A stretch of DNA of 64,000 bases from Erpobdella octoculata (lineage: Eukaryota; Annelida; Clitellata; Hirudinida; Erpobdellidae), in NCBI GenBank assembly GCA_963978895.1, contig OZ022241.1:25661573-25725572 (forward strand), read 5' to 3'. Under the pieces are notes generated by a model. The model searched no databases. It saw nothing but the letters and a program-made list of their open reading frames with translations, and was not told the origin of the DNA. Position numbers and translations under genes: made by a program. Shown piece by piece: positions 45,601 to 60,205 of this stretch (the first letter of the stretch is position 1; each line of letters begins with the position of its first letter).

Positions 45601-48600
45601 TGGAGGGTCAATAGAACCTCTAACACTACTTGTCACAAATTATAATAAACGGAAACATTTTGGTCAGTCGAGCAAGCAGAACAAGAACAGACAAAATTAA
45701 AATTATTTGTATTCTGAAGAAAGGAGCAAGTATATTTGTGGATGCCAGACTGGGAATAAGAAACTGTAAACTTATCATTGATACTGGAGCTTCTTGTTCA
45801 ATTATAAGGCCTTGTTTAGCAAAAGGAGAAGTTTTGCAAAGTGGAAATGACATTCGTCTCAAGACTGCAACTGGGGAGCTTGTCCCAGTAGTTGGTAAAA
45901 TTCAAACTAAAATTAGGCTGGGAAATAGAACCTTTCAGCATCAGTTTTTAGTTGCCGAAATAGAAGAAGAGTGTCTACTTGGGCTTGACTTTATGAAAGC
46001 ACATGGTTTTGCATTGGACTTAAAAATGGGAACATTTAGACAGGGGGATTTGGAAATACCTGTTTATTATAAAGGCAAAATGATTTGGGTAAAGTGAGTA
46101 ACAAAGAGCATCATTGTACCTGCTCAGTCGGAATCTTTGGTTTGTGCAAGAATAGAGAATGAGAAAAACTTAAGAGTTGTTGGGTTCATCGAGCCCCTGA
46201 ACGAAGTTGAAAAACATGGATTAATGATCGGAAAAACACTGGTACGAACGGAGTCAGGACTACATGCCAGTCAGAGTTATGAATGTGACAAGCAAATAAA
46301 AGGTGACGAAATTGCGGTATGCAGCCCAGTCGACCACATATTGGCATGTAACATGGTGATTGGTAAAAATGATAATAAAAAGAGAATGAAGTACTGACAA
46401 ATTCAGGCATTACTTGAAACTGCTACAACTTCACTAAAACCAAGGGACTATGACAAAGCGGAAAAGTTGATTGAAGAGTATTGTGATATAATAGCTATTG
46501 ACGAAGAAGACAATGGAAAAACAAAGATCGTTGGACACCGAATTCGAACTGGTAATACAGAGCCCATTCATCAACTGCCAAGAAGGCTTCCACTGGCAAA
46601 GCGAGAGGAAGCTAGAAAGATGCTAGAAAAGATGAAGAAACAGGGAGTTATTGAACCATCCAATAGTACATGGAGTTCACCGGTAGTACTTGTTAAGAAG
46701 AAAGATAATTCACTACGTTTTTGTATCGACTACAGAATGTTAAACGAGGTTACACAAAAAGATGGTTACCCTTTGCCCAGAATTGATGACACCATCGATA
46801 CACTTGCGGGATCTCGAATATTTTCTACTTTAGATCTTAAGAGTTGATATTGGCAGGTGGGAATACACCCCCAGGATCGCGAGAAAACTGCATTTTTAAT
46901 AGGTGAAGAGTTGTGGCAATTTACAGTTATGCCATTTGGCTTGTGCAACGCACCTGCAACTTTCAAGTGACTTATGGAGTATGTGTTACAAGGATTAAAT
47001 TGGAGAACGTGTCTTGTTTATTTGGATGACATTATTGTTACAGGAAAAACGTTTGAAGAGCATCTACAATCTTGGAGAAGTTTTCCAAAGGATCCGGGAT
47101 GCTGGTATGAAGCTAAATCCGAAAAATTGTGCACTTTTCAAAACCAAGGTGAAATATCTTGGTCATATAGTTTCTGCCGAAGGGGTAGGAACCGATCCTG
47201 AGAAAATTGAAGCGGTAACTATTGGCCTGTTCCGAGAAATTATCAGGAACTTAGAAGCTTTCTTAGTTTGTGCACATATTATCGACGTTTTGTGGCTAAT
47301 TTTTCCAGCATCGCAAAAGAATTATATAAGCTTACGGAAAAGAGTGCGCCGTTCGATTGGTCAGAGCCATGTCAACAAGCGTTCGAACGGTTAAAGACAG
47401 CTTTGAGTTTGACGCCAGTTCCGTCATATCCAATTCCTGAAAAGGATTTTGTATTAGACACAAATGCAAGTAATGAAGGAATAAGGGCTGTGCTTAGTCA
47501 AATTGTTGATGGTAATAAAAAAGTTATAGCTTATTATAGCAGAACTTTGTCGAAACCACAGTGCAATTATTGCGTCACTAGACGCGAGTTATTGGCAATA
47601 GTAAGCACATTCACGATCCAAAACGTATATATATATATATATATGGTCAAAAGTTTTTGTTAAGAACGGATCACGCTGCTTTGAAATGGCTTTTAAATTT
47701 TAAAAATCCAGAAGAGCAAGTGGCTAGGTGGATCAAACGCATACAATCATACGAGTTTGAAATTCAGCATAGGAAGGGTCAACAGCACAAAAATGCTAAC
47801 GCATTGTCACGACGACCGTGCAATGATGAATGTAAGTAATGCATTCGCATGGAGGGGAAGGAAACAAATAATCAGTGTTTTCAAGTACAGTTTTAAATTG
47901 ACGACACTTGGTCAGATGAAGTGATTCGAGACAGTTTAAAATTTTTTTGAGTGATTAGCTCTAAAAGACACGCTGTTTTACATAGCGTTACGTTCTATGG
48001 TGAAAAAATGTCACGAACACTTAAATCTCAAAGTTTGAAGAGGTGGTCATGTAGATATGAATCAGTAAAAGCCGTGATGGAACAGTTGCCTAATATCACA
48101 ATGGCCTTGCTTACTTTGACAGATGATCACGATCCAAAACGTATATAAGCAGTACAGCCTTACAGACTGCAATATGTGGGCTGGTTGCGTTAAAAATAAT
48201 ACTATCAAACACAAATAGTCTCAGCAGATATTGCAGGGAAATACAGCCAAGAAAACAGCCACAGCAACCAGAGACACTCTACATCAATGTAGAAATGAAG
48301 AGCACCTTAAAATGTTTGGATCTTGCGCAAAATGTAAAGGCAGTTATCCACGGCACACGAATCTTGTCAAAGAGGCAAGAGTTGGAAGGAAAAAACAAGT
48401 TTCTCGTAGAAGCCAAGCCCTAGCTGGCGAAGAGCAAGCAACAGACGCTCAACTACTTCAAACTGCCAAAGACTGTCATAGAGTATCGACGTATTATTTT
48501 AGTCTGGATAAAGTTATTGGGGAATTAGACTCCGATTTAGTGGAAACGACCAAGACACGCTGTACTCACTAGGATCTGTCATTCTCAATTCTTATACGTC

Positions 48601-51600
48601 GAACAAACCCTAAAAAAAAAAATTGCCTCGCGGTATGGAGTTGATCACGACTTGCTTAAGACAGAAAAGGTAATCTACTCTAAGTTTCTTACTGATCACA
48701 TTCCTAAAGCAGGTTCACAAGCAGCCGCAGCTGATGTTGTCTCAACCCTTTACAACAATGACTTTCATGTTGTTCTACCAGTTTTCAATCAAGTTGCTAA
48801 TATTTTGGCCGCAATTCCAGCCACATCTTGTTCTGCCGAACGTTCCTTCAGCGCGCTTAGACGCATTAAAACATATTTACGGAGTACAATGGGCCAAACA
48901 CGTCTGAACAGTGTGGCAATTTTAAATATTGAACAAAAATATTCTACTATGTCGGTACAGATAGTGACCAAATTATTGACATGTATTTATAATGAAAAAA
49001 TTGTTTTATCATTCGTATGCATTCCAAAACGAATGAAAAGAAAAAAAATGATTAAAATATTAATAATTTTTTATATTTTGAATTAATTTAAGTAAGGTAA
49101 ATATTTTTTAATTTATTAAATTATATAAAATATATAAAAAAAATGTATTTATTATATATAAATTAATTTGCCATAGATAGCAGATCGTCACACAAAAACT
49201 ATTATATATATTAATAACAGATGTATTGAAATTACCACTCACCACTTTATCTTGGTCAGAGACAAGATTGTTCCAAATCTCACGCATGGCAGACTGAACT
49301 CTAGGGTTTGGATCATACTGATACCTTAAATGAAATTTCATATGCATTAAAAAAGCTCTACATCTATGGAATTCTAGATCATTTAATTTGTTGTAAACTT
49401 ATTAAGTGTTGAAGCAATTTGAATAATATTGAAACTATTAGAAGTTTGCCCATCCCAAGGATGGATGTTTTAAAATTACGATGAACATATATTGAATTAA
49501 TTTAAGCTATTTAAATATTTTTTTGTCTATTTATATATATATTTATTTATTAAATTAATTAGGCATATATACCAAAGCATCTCTCACAAAATGCTTATAA
49601 AATTTATCAATAAATTATAAATAATTATATTTATAAAAATTAAAAAAAGAACACTTTAAAAATTTTTTTTTAAAAATACAAAATAAATGAACAGCATAAA
49701 AAAACGTGGGATACTTTGCTTAGCTCTCTTCTTATCACAATGATTAAGAACCATGCTGTATGTTTATAATGTATTTTTACATTTTAAAGCATTTAAAAAA
49801 ATGTTCTTAATTTTTTTATTCAATTAATTCATGTTATTTAAATATCTTGACTGTCAATAAAATTTTGTCATGTAGCAACTACAGATTCAATATTATTTAA
49901 AATTTTTCTAGATATCAAAATATTTTATATGCGAGCCAGAGACAAATCTAGGATTTTCCGGTGGGGGGAGAGCAAGCGGGAACGGAAAAGCAGCCGAGAG
50001 TGAAAGAGCGACCGGGAACAGGAGAACAAGCGGGAACGGAAAAGCGACCAGGAGAGGGAGAGCAAGCTGGGAAGGAAACGGGAGCGAGAGAGAAAAACGA
50101 TAGAAAAACCTCTAAAAACCCCTGGCAATGCAGGGTAACTTTGCTAGTTTAATAAATGACTTATTCTTAAATGAACAGGTCCAACAATTGCAGTTTTGAT
50201 GGTTTAAAACTTCTAATCCTGATTTTTTATTTTTGGTGTGAATAAATAAAAATAATTTATGACATGGGAGATAGAACAAGTGCATGAAGAAATAACAGTA
50301 AATTATGGCCTGTAAGATAGAACAAAACATGAAGAGAAACAATGATATACCTGTCATCTTTCAAAAGACAAGATCCATAACAACACAAAAATCTACCTGT
50401 AGAGTTTAGGAAGAATTTTATCTAGATGAGGAGTAAGTTGTTCACTTGCTTGAGATGCTATACTACTGAAACCTTTTGCAGCTCCCTAGAAGAAATTAAT
50501 GAAAAATTCTTAATTATGATTGCACCGAGTATCATCAATTTTACTATTCAGCCAAATACATGCACCAAGTATTTGACCAAAATAGGACGGGGCTAAATAG
50601 TCACTCCTCTATGCCAGTAATAAAAACCAGCAATTGGTAGTAACAGCCCTAATTTAAACAACTTCTGATGTTTATTACTTCATTACAAATATTAGGCAGC
50701 ATGCAAAATTTAACCGAAATAACCTAAAAAATAAAAACACTTATATTCAAATTTCCTCATTTTCTACATATTGAATTTAACCAACTTTGTGAACAAGCTT
50801 ACATTTGGCTACTGTATTATCAGGTCATCAATGATATAAAAACTAGAAATATTCAAATCCATTAAAAAAATGAACTCTTTGAAATAAATTATGCACATTA
50901 CTGTTTCTATTTCAACATTACACCAACAAAAATGACTGAACCTTTTGAAAGTTCCAGGTTGCATTATGATTGGCTAAGTTCAAGAACTTGTAAATGAGGT
51001 CAGGCTGGTTGAGATCATTTGCAATGGAGCACAGTTCCTTGTAAGTAGATAGGTTTTGTCTACAAATATTAATAGCTTTAATACTTTAGGAAAAAAAGAT
51101 AATAGAATATTTCTTAGATGATTGAATGCAGAGATTTGTTTTGTTTGCACAACATTTCAGGTATTTTTGGTCAGTTTGATACAAAAACATGCTAAATCAA
51201 ATAACCCTTCAGGACTTTTTCCTAGGAATCCTTCTTCAAACAAAGATGCATTTTCCGAAACATCTAACTTTCTTCTGTGAATATAAGAAATCAAGCATTT
51301 CATAATTACAAGTGATATTGATGAGATACAGAAATTTTTTTAATTAAAAGTTTGACTTGTTTACTAAGGCTCTAATCCTTAGATATCCAAGCCATGAATC
51401 ACTTATCTAACTTTACTCACTCATGGGTCTATTTCACAGAACGAGAGACAGCCATTTATAAGCACCTATCCACACCCCTTGCAGACTCTGGTGACGCCGG
51501 CAAGATTTGAACAGCCAACTCTCAGATCTACAGGCGAATTCCTTACACAGTTATACCACCAGCACCCGCTTAAACCACAAGCGCATGCCTCTTATCAATA

Positions 51601-54600
51601 TTAATACCAATGGTCAAATGAAACACTATTAGCAATACCGATAATCTAATAAAAAGTATTGCTACTGATTAAAGGTGCAAACAAATTAATACCAACTTCT
51701 TGCCCGACGTGAGGGACTCAATAAGACATGTTACCAGCTCTTTCTTGACTTCTTCACTACCTTTCTCATAAACAACAGCAAGTGCTTTTGATACAACATC
51801 TTGAGTGAGATCTGTTACATTTAATCACAGTACTTTTAATAACTTTCTAATCATTCAAATTGTCTTTTAAAATATACAAATCTAACCATTGCTCTCTCCC
51901 AAGAGAGATATGAATGCAGCTTGAATCTCCATGATCTGAAGCTGAACTTCAGGCCAATCCCCAACTTTTTTCATTAATATCAACATCCAGATTGAACCAG
52001 CCTGTCATTAATAAATACATAGCTGTATTAACAGGAAACAACAAAACATAACAACACAATACATACCTGTCTCATGTGTGGATTTGAACTCTTCATGCAA
52101 CTGCTGAGGAGCAAATTCAAAATTGTTGTAATTTCTGTTGGAGATTCTTCTAGGGAAGGCTTTAAAATTGTTTATGAGACACTTCAAAAATTAATAAAAT
52201 GTTTAAAAACAGTCTTACTAAGAACATTTCTCACCATTTCATCTTTTCTTCCACTCAACCAACGATCTTGATGTTCACACGATCTGAAGCCCTGTCCCAC
52301 AAGCACCAGTGTTTCTCCAACACACCAGTGGAAATCGTACTGCTTGGCCTAAATATAAACCAAATTTAAATTTTCAGGAACTCATCTCTATAAAACTATC
52401 ATAAGGCACGAGACCAAAATACAGAACACCATGCTGAACCGAAAGCAAGACAATTTGTAAAATACCAAAAAAAAGAATAGTAAGAAACTAGTATTTTGTA
52501 TTCTCAAATTTTAAGTGCTTGAAAAATCATCTGCACAAAACAGTGAGTTATAGGAAGCAGAAGATCGGCCTGTCTAATTTGGGTCTGGTCCATTTTTACA
52601 AGCCTAAAATTACGATATACGAGGGTGGTCCGATAAGTACTTAGCCTACAAAAGAAAAAAAAAATTTTGGAAAAGTGATGATTTATTTTTCAACATAATC
52701 TACTTTTAGCTCAATACACTTGACCCAGCGATGTTCCAACTTTTTCAACCCGTCTGAAAAATACATTTTCTAGAAATCAGCAAAGTAGGCCTCAGTGGCG
52801 GCGATGACCTCCTCATCCACTCAAATTTCTGCCCGGCGAGTGACTTTTTCAAATTTAGAAACAAAAATAAGTCGCACGGAGCCAAATCTGGAAAATATGG
52901 TGGATGGGGCAGCAGTTCGTAGCCCAATTTGACCAATTTAGCTGTGGCGAGGGCTGAGGTGTGAGCCGGTGCGTTGTCATGGTGGAAAAGCACCTTTTTC
53001 TTCGCCAAATGGGGTCGTTTTTTCTTCATTTCGGCGTCGAATCAGCTTAATAATTCGGCATAGTAGAGCCCTGTGATTGTTTTCCCCTTCTCCAGGTAGT
53101 CGATGTAGATCACCCTTTTGAATCACCTTTCCGACCGATGGGACCATCTTGGCCTTCTTCGGAGCACGTTCGCTGGGTGAAGTCCACTGTTTTGACTGTT
53201 CTTTGGTCTCTGGTGTATACCAGTGGATCCATGTTTCGTCAACGGTCACGAAACGACGCAGAAACTCCTTTGGATTGCGCTTAAACAGCGTCAAACACTG
53301 CTCCGAAGTGGTTTCACGGTTCCTCTTTTTATCCCGAGTGAGCAAACGCGGCACCCATCGCGCAGACAGCTTTCTCATGCCCAAAATTTTGTCCAGGATA
53401 TAACCCACGCTGTCTTTTGAAATGCCTATTGTCTCAGCTATATCGTGCACCTTAATTTGGCAGTCTGCCAATACGAGATCGTGGATTTTTGAAACATTAT
53501 CCTCCGTGGTAGCCGTTTTTGGGGTACCTGGGCGTGGGTCATCAAAAACCGATGTGCGACCATGTTGAAACTCGTTAAACCAATTTTTAACGGTGGCCAT
53601 CGAAGGAGAAGAGTCACCGTACACAACATCCAAGCGTTCTTTAATTTTGCTGCGCGATTTCCCTTCATAAAACAAGAGTCAAATCACTGACCGATATTGC
53701 TCCTTCTCCATTTTTTAAAAATCCACTTCCACGCGCGATAAAAAAACCACGAGTTCGATTTGGCTGAAATTTCGACAGTAGCCGTCTACGAGAATGTACT
53801 GCGCAATAAATTTTTCTTGGGATTATTGCGCCATCAGGCGTTGAGGCTAAGTACTTATCGGACCATCCTTGTACTTCGCAAAAAATCTAGGTCTGTCCCA
53901 CATTGACTTCAGGTTTGGCCCGGCCCATCTGAAGACACTATAATCACGGCCTGGCCCAGCCCGTGCAGTACTCTAATCTATAGAGCCCTACGCAGATTTT
54001 TTTAGACCTGATCCGGTTTATTTTATAGGCAGAAAATTCCTGGCCTAGCTTGTTATTTAGGCCCAAATCAGCCCATTTTATAAACACAAAAATTGATGCT
54101 TGGCCCGGCCCGTGATGAACTGGACTCAGCCAATTTTAACGGGCACAAAACCTTAAAGATTGTAAACTAATTTTTTGAAAAATAATGAAACATGTATCTT
54201 ATTATTTTAAAAAACCTAAATACTGCATTTTAATGTTTTTACATTAAAAGTTATTGAGTTTTCAAGCAAATAATACTTTTCTCCACCCAACATTTGTAGT
54301 TCTGGAATCCAAAACATTAAAATAAATTGTTAAAACATGTGTAATCTTATTATCTAAGTAGTATTTAAATACTAATTTTCCCAACTTTATTATTTTTAGT
54401 TTCAGAGTTGCAGTTATTCTAAGAAAAATTTAACAGCTATTTTGCACCCCACATATGAAGTCCTGGAAACCAGATTTTTAAAAATTATTAAAACACGTAT
54501 TTTGTTATTTTGGAAAAATAATCTCGGTACTAAATTGCATAACTTTAACATTTTTAGTTTTGGAGGTTTTAATCAAATTTTCCTTTTTTCCAGTCAGGAC

Positions 54601-57600
54601 ATGTTCTTTTATATCTATATATTAGGCAGTCGCATAAAATAAACGCACCCTAGCGCAAAGGACCAGAATCTTGCGCGCTCGAAACCATGCATGGAATTAG
54701 ATGGGGTTAACAGGGTGTTACGGGAAAGCGTATATCTCGCGAACTAATAAACTCCCAATAAGAATGATTACATAAAAATGCTTGTAAAAGATACCTTTAC
54801 CCAAACATCTAAAAAGAAAGAGTTTAGCATAGTTCATTTTCTTTGAACTTTAATCAAAAGTCACTCGGTTATGCTTTTGTGTCTCGCTCTTTACGTAATT
54901 GTCGAACAAATTTCATTTTTTTTAATATTGAAATTGACTTTATTACTTTAAGATGTTGAAATTTCATAGCTCCACGACTTTGCGGCGATATTGTATTACC
55001 TTGCTCAAATTGAGGAGTCTGTCGAAAATAAGCGCATTGCGTTAATGCCATGGCTAATAACTTTTTTTGGCTAATTGAATATTTTTAGTTGTTGTTTTAA
55101 ATAAAAGTTTATTATATTGACTATAACATATTAAAAATTCAAATGTCTATTAATATGACTACATATTTAAATTTTGCGTGAAGGAAATGCAGTTCCTTCC
55201 AAATCAGAGCGCATATTGGCTCATTCACCAACGGTTACAACGCATTTTTCAAATCTCAATAACTTTTTTATTAGACCTTGCAATGTTCTAGCTTTTATTT
55301 TAAATGAAAACTTATTTTATCTATTACGAGATACTAAGATCTCAAATTTATACTAATTTACCTACATATTTAAATGTTGACTCAAACAAGTCCACTTCTA
55401 TGTAAATCAGACCTCCAATGGGCTCAAGTAACAACAGCTGCGACATCGTTTCAATGACTGTTTCACAATTAGGTATGGAGTGGACTATAAGTCGACAGAC
55501 ATTAAAGATACATTTATTTTAATTTGCTACTTCGATTTTTAGATTTCTAACTCAATCAAATTATTCATTGAGCTACTGGACTACTACTGAAGATGATGCA
55601 GTAGACTTCGACCTACAGATGGAAAGCCTGGCCTGATAGCAGATGTAATCATGGGGGATTTGACTTTTGATATTTAAAGAACTCTTTTATCTGATTTTTT
55701 TAATATTTATTGTTTTGTTATTCTCTTAATACAAATTTATAAATAAATAATACAACAACTAATGACTTCTGAATTCGAATTTATAACTGTTAACGCGCAT
55801 GTGCTATGCTTTTTCAGCGTTGTGCACTCAATGCTCTATTGCTTTTTAGACTAGTCTGACAACAACAAAAAACAAACGTGAAATTTATTGCAACATCATT
55901 AACAAGACCCAATCGTCTTAAACCTTGCAGTCTCAGAGAAATCACATAAGAAAAAAGTTATGTTTGTTAATTGTTTGGAATAACTTGCAACTTTATGAAA
56001 ATAGGATTGAAAAATATTAAAACAGATAATATGTAAATTTCTCACCGCAGCAGACTGCATGAGGCCTTCAATAATAACTTCTTTGTGTTTTAACTGACCA
56101 TCTCCAACACAAATCATCCCAAGACAGAGTACAGCTTTCTCCTTCAACTGGTTCAATTTAAGATGTTAGAATGTTCAATTATAAAAAATGTTCAATTATA
56201 ATATTTTAAATATCATTAAATTAATCTGAAACATCAGCCACTACAGCTGGGCCTTGAAGAAAATATTTTCTTCTAAAACATCCCACCTCGATCATGAACG
56301 ATGTTAAAGATTATAGTCGATCACTAAGGGAGGCGACAGAAATTATAAATGACATGTTCCAAAAAGATGAGGAAATTTGTTTAAATACTCATCCCACAAT
56401 ACCCCCAAGAACCTTGGTCGCTTCTGGAACAGTTGCCTTATGGCCATCTGACACCAGTTTCAGTCGCAACATTCATAATAGTAACAACAATGGAAAAAAA
56501 ATCATCCAGCGAAATTTCAAACATGATAAATGTGAATGAATTTGGAATTAAAAAAATATAAAACCTTCTGATTGTCACTGTTTGAGTGAACTTTTTTTAA
56601 CAATAACTTGATGATGGATATTTTTGAAATATGGTCTGCATTCAATTCATCACAATCTTCACTCTCAGGAAACTCCACAAGACAACCACATCTAGCTATT
56701 TCACTGAGAACAAAGCCGGCAGCAAGAGATAAAGACAATTGCTTTGTATCTTCTAACTTGTATACTAAAAACATTTAAATCAATGATTATTCATGGTTGA
56801 TACTTGAATTTTCAATTAAAAACTCAGGTGTTGATCTATTTCACAAAAATGTTTCCATAAAAAGTTGAAAATTTGAACACGCATCAGAGTCCTGCATGGA
56901 CTGATTTTTTTAAAGGTTCGACTCGTTCACTTTTCGGCTCGGTCCGATTCATTGGCACAAAATTCCAGGCTCAACGTGGTTTGTTTTTACAGGCCCAAAA
57001 TGTCAAAGCTAGGCCTTTTTTACACCCCACAATTGAGGTCCCGGAAGTCAAATTATCAAAAAATGGTGAAACACAGCGTTTATCTTTATTTTTCAAGAAG
57101 AATCCAAATATTTATTTTCACATCCGTAGCATTTTTCGTTTTAAAGTGGCATTCACTCTAGAGAAAACAATAACTATATCCCAGAAACCAAATTATCAAA
57201 GTGAAATTTTTTTCAAGAAAATTCTGATACAGAATTTCAAAATCTTTTCACTTTTGGTTTTAGAGATTATATTTTTTTAGAAAAAAGTTTAACTTTCTGT
57301 TTAATCTCCCCAGGAGCAAAATTTTCAAAACTCGTTTCTTAGTGGATTATTATACTATTGAAGTAATATAAGTTCAAAATTTCACGGTATTGAGATGACG
57401 TATTTTAGCGTGTCATTGATTATTATCAGTCATAACATGTTCTTTTATATAAACAGATATGACTAATTGAACAGTAACGAAAAAAATGAGTATTTGTTTT
57501 TATAAAATGATAAAAAATATTCAAATTAAAAAAGATAAAAATTTATAATGCAACAAAGACCAACTAATATATTTGAGAGCAGACAAAAGTGATGTCTTGA

Positions 57601-60153
57601 TGAAGTCAGCTGTTTCTAATGGCTTGTCTTTAAATTTTGTAACCAATAAATTCATCAAAAATCCATAACACAGCAAAGAGCCTTGCTGTTTTTCCAATAC
57701 CTGCAAATTAGAAAACAAACTGATTAATTCCACCCCTTTATTTTAGATTGTATTATTTGTAAATAGTATATTTATTTAGTATTCTTCTTAATTATTAACT
57801 AAATAAAAAAACTAATGTGCTCCCAAGTGAATTATTATGTAGTAATTAACATTTATTAGATTTTAGTTAACTTCATGTTTAATATTATTAATTTATCTTA
57901 TATATAAAAATGAAATGTTTGTTTGTTTGTTCGGACATAAAATGTAAACGGCCGAACAGATTTAATTGAAATTTGGCACACTTATGTATCTTATTCAAGC
58001 GGTGGTTTCTGTGAAATTTTAAATAAATTGGTTTCTCCGTTGATGTTTTATGGACAAAAAACGTTTTGGTCAGCGGTAGTAAGTTGGAGTAAATTTTTTT
58101 TCTAAAAAATAAAATAAAATTAATTTATAGTTAAATTATACAAAATATTTTTAATTTTTTTTCTTAAGTTTTAAAGGTTTTAAATATAAATATTAAATTA
58201 AATAAATATATGTGTTGTTTAGTGCCGCCCATAGATATCTATGGTGCCGCCGGATAACTTTGTTTTGATTTCATAGAGCTCATTGAGGCTCATTCTCTTC
58301 CGAACCTCCGATACGACAGCTCTGCTATCGGTAAACTTTATATTTGATTTTAGCAACTTATTTTTTAAATCTAGATAACTTTGGATTTCAGGACTAATCA
58401 ATAAATTGCAGGTGGAATTTCTTCTATTTAGAGATGTTTTGTGCTTCACAAAAAGAGTTCCAGACTTAACAAATTAAAATTAAATCAAATTAGAAATTCA
58501 TTGTTCATATCTCCCATTCAAAAGTAAGTGGCAAAGCTTTGGTAATTTGTTTTTAGTTTTTAAAATCATGATTTACTGTGTATCTTTCAATTTGTTTCGT
58601 TTGTTGCATTGCACGTGTTTAATTATGTTATATTATTATTAATTATTATAAGATTATCATTATGCTCTAACATTTTGTGTTTTACAAAAAGGAGTTGCAG
58701 ATTGGAAAAATAAATTTAAATTCATTGTTCATATTTATCGTTCAAGGCTTCTGACTTCAATTGTTCCTCATCTAATATTGTTGAGCGACGAGCTTGCTAT
58801 CAGCCTATCGGTAAATGAGAAATTTTTTGGGCAGGTAAGTTTTTTTTTATGTGATGGCATTACAACCATTATTATTCACGAGTAGTTATGACTATAAGAT
58901 TATGAATTAATTTATCGGTCTTATTTTATTTTTTACTTTTCAGAGGAAATTAGAAAATTACATTTTAAAGAAAATCTTACATGCAACACCAATTTATTGT
59001 AAAAGTTTCACTGATATATGAGGTGCATGAAATTTGAAAGAAATGAAAGCAAGTGCAGTATTTTTGTGTTTCAACAAAATCATGAACAAAGTTCTCAAGC
59101 CAGCCTATCAATCTGCTGCTGTTTTGTTCAATTTATAATTGCATCATTTGCTAAATAAAAGTGGTACTCTTCGATTGTTCCAAATTGATGATCTCAGAAG
59201 ACTCTCGGAAAATTCATTAAGTTAATGCTTTGAAGGTTTTTAATATTATTATTACTTCATGTTTTATTTCAATCTGTGTTTTATATCACATTTTTCAAAG
59301 CCACGGGTCAACATTTATTAACATGCCACATGTATCGTTATATGCTTTCTGTAGACATGACACTTAAAAACTAAGAACAACTCAAAAACTAAGACTAGCG
59401 ATTTTACGAAAAGCAGCTGTTGAACAGTGTGTGATAAATCTATTGTAAGCATTTATAATCTTACAAGTATTTAAAATAAATATAACCTGTTGAGATATAT
59501 GAGCGGATTTTAACATTATTGCAGCCGTTAACTAATAAATTCTTTTTTTTTCAGCTTCAGTCAATCATAATAAGCCTTTGCAGAAGATCACACTTGCAGA
59601 GTGGAACCAATACATTAAAGAACACTAATTAAAATTGAGGAAGTTCAGACGTAACTAAACGAGCAAACCAAACAACAAAGTGTTAACGAGAGAACAGATC
59701 AATTTTGATGACTGCACAGCATTCCGCTACAGCCCATCTAAGCCACATTGGGAAGGCTCTAAAATTTAATGGAGGAACAGAAGAGCGAAAAGAAGAGCAA
59801 GCTGGAGCGGTAAAGCGTAAAAGCAACCGGGATCGGGAAAAGTAAAAGAGACCGGGGCCGGAAAAGCGACCGTGAGCAGAAATGCGACCAGGAGTGAGAA
59901 AGCGACATGGAACGGGAAAGCAAGCGGTTAAGGAAACGGGAACCAGAGAGAAAACGACAAAAAGCCTTTAAAATCCCCGGGCAACGCCGGGTAACCCAGC
60001 TAGTTAACTATAATATTAAAAAATTATAGTTATCCACTATAGTTTTATAGCCTGTTTTGGCTAAAACTGAAATAATTTTCCTAATTTAAAACATCACTGA
60101 ACACAATACTATCAATATTTTTTAAAATCTATATCTATAACATTCTTTATCCA

Positions 60154-60205
<52 letters not shown>

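Larger units (their letters stand above)
52560..54640. repeat. GGCCCGGCC-rich dispersed repeat hosting the mariner
   Basis: Flanks of the mariner read GATCGGCCTGTC, TTGGGTCTGGTCC on the left and GGTTTGGCCCGGCCCATC, GGCCTGGCCCAGCCCG on the right. An AT-rich part follows to about 54630 (CACCCCACATATGAAGTCCT, ACATGTTCTTTTATAT). A related copy lies at 56880-57450 (CACCCCACAATTGAGGTCC, ACATGTTCTTTTATAT). Likely a non-autonomous DNA element; its ends were not resolved. Confidence 0.55.
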
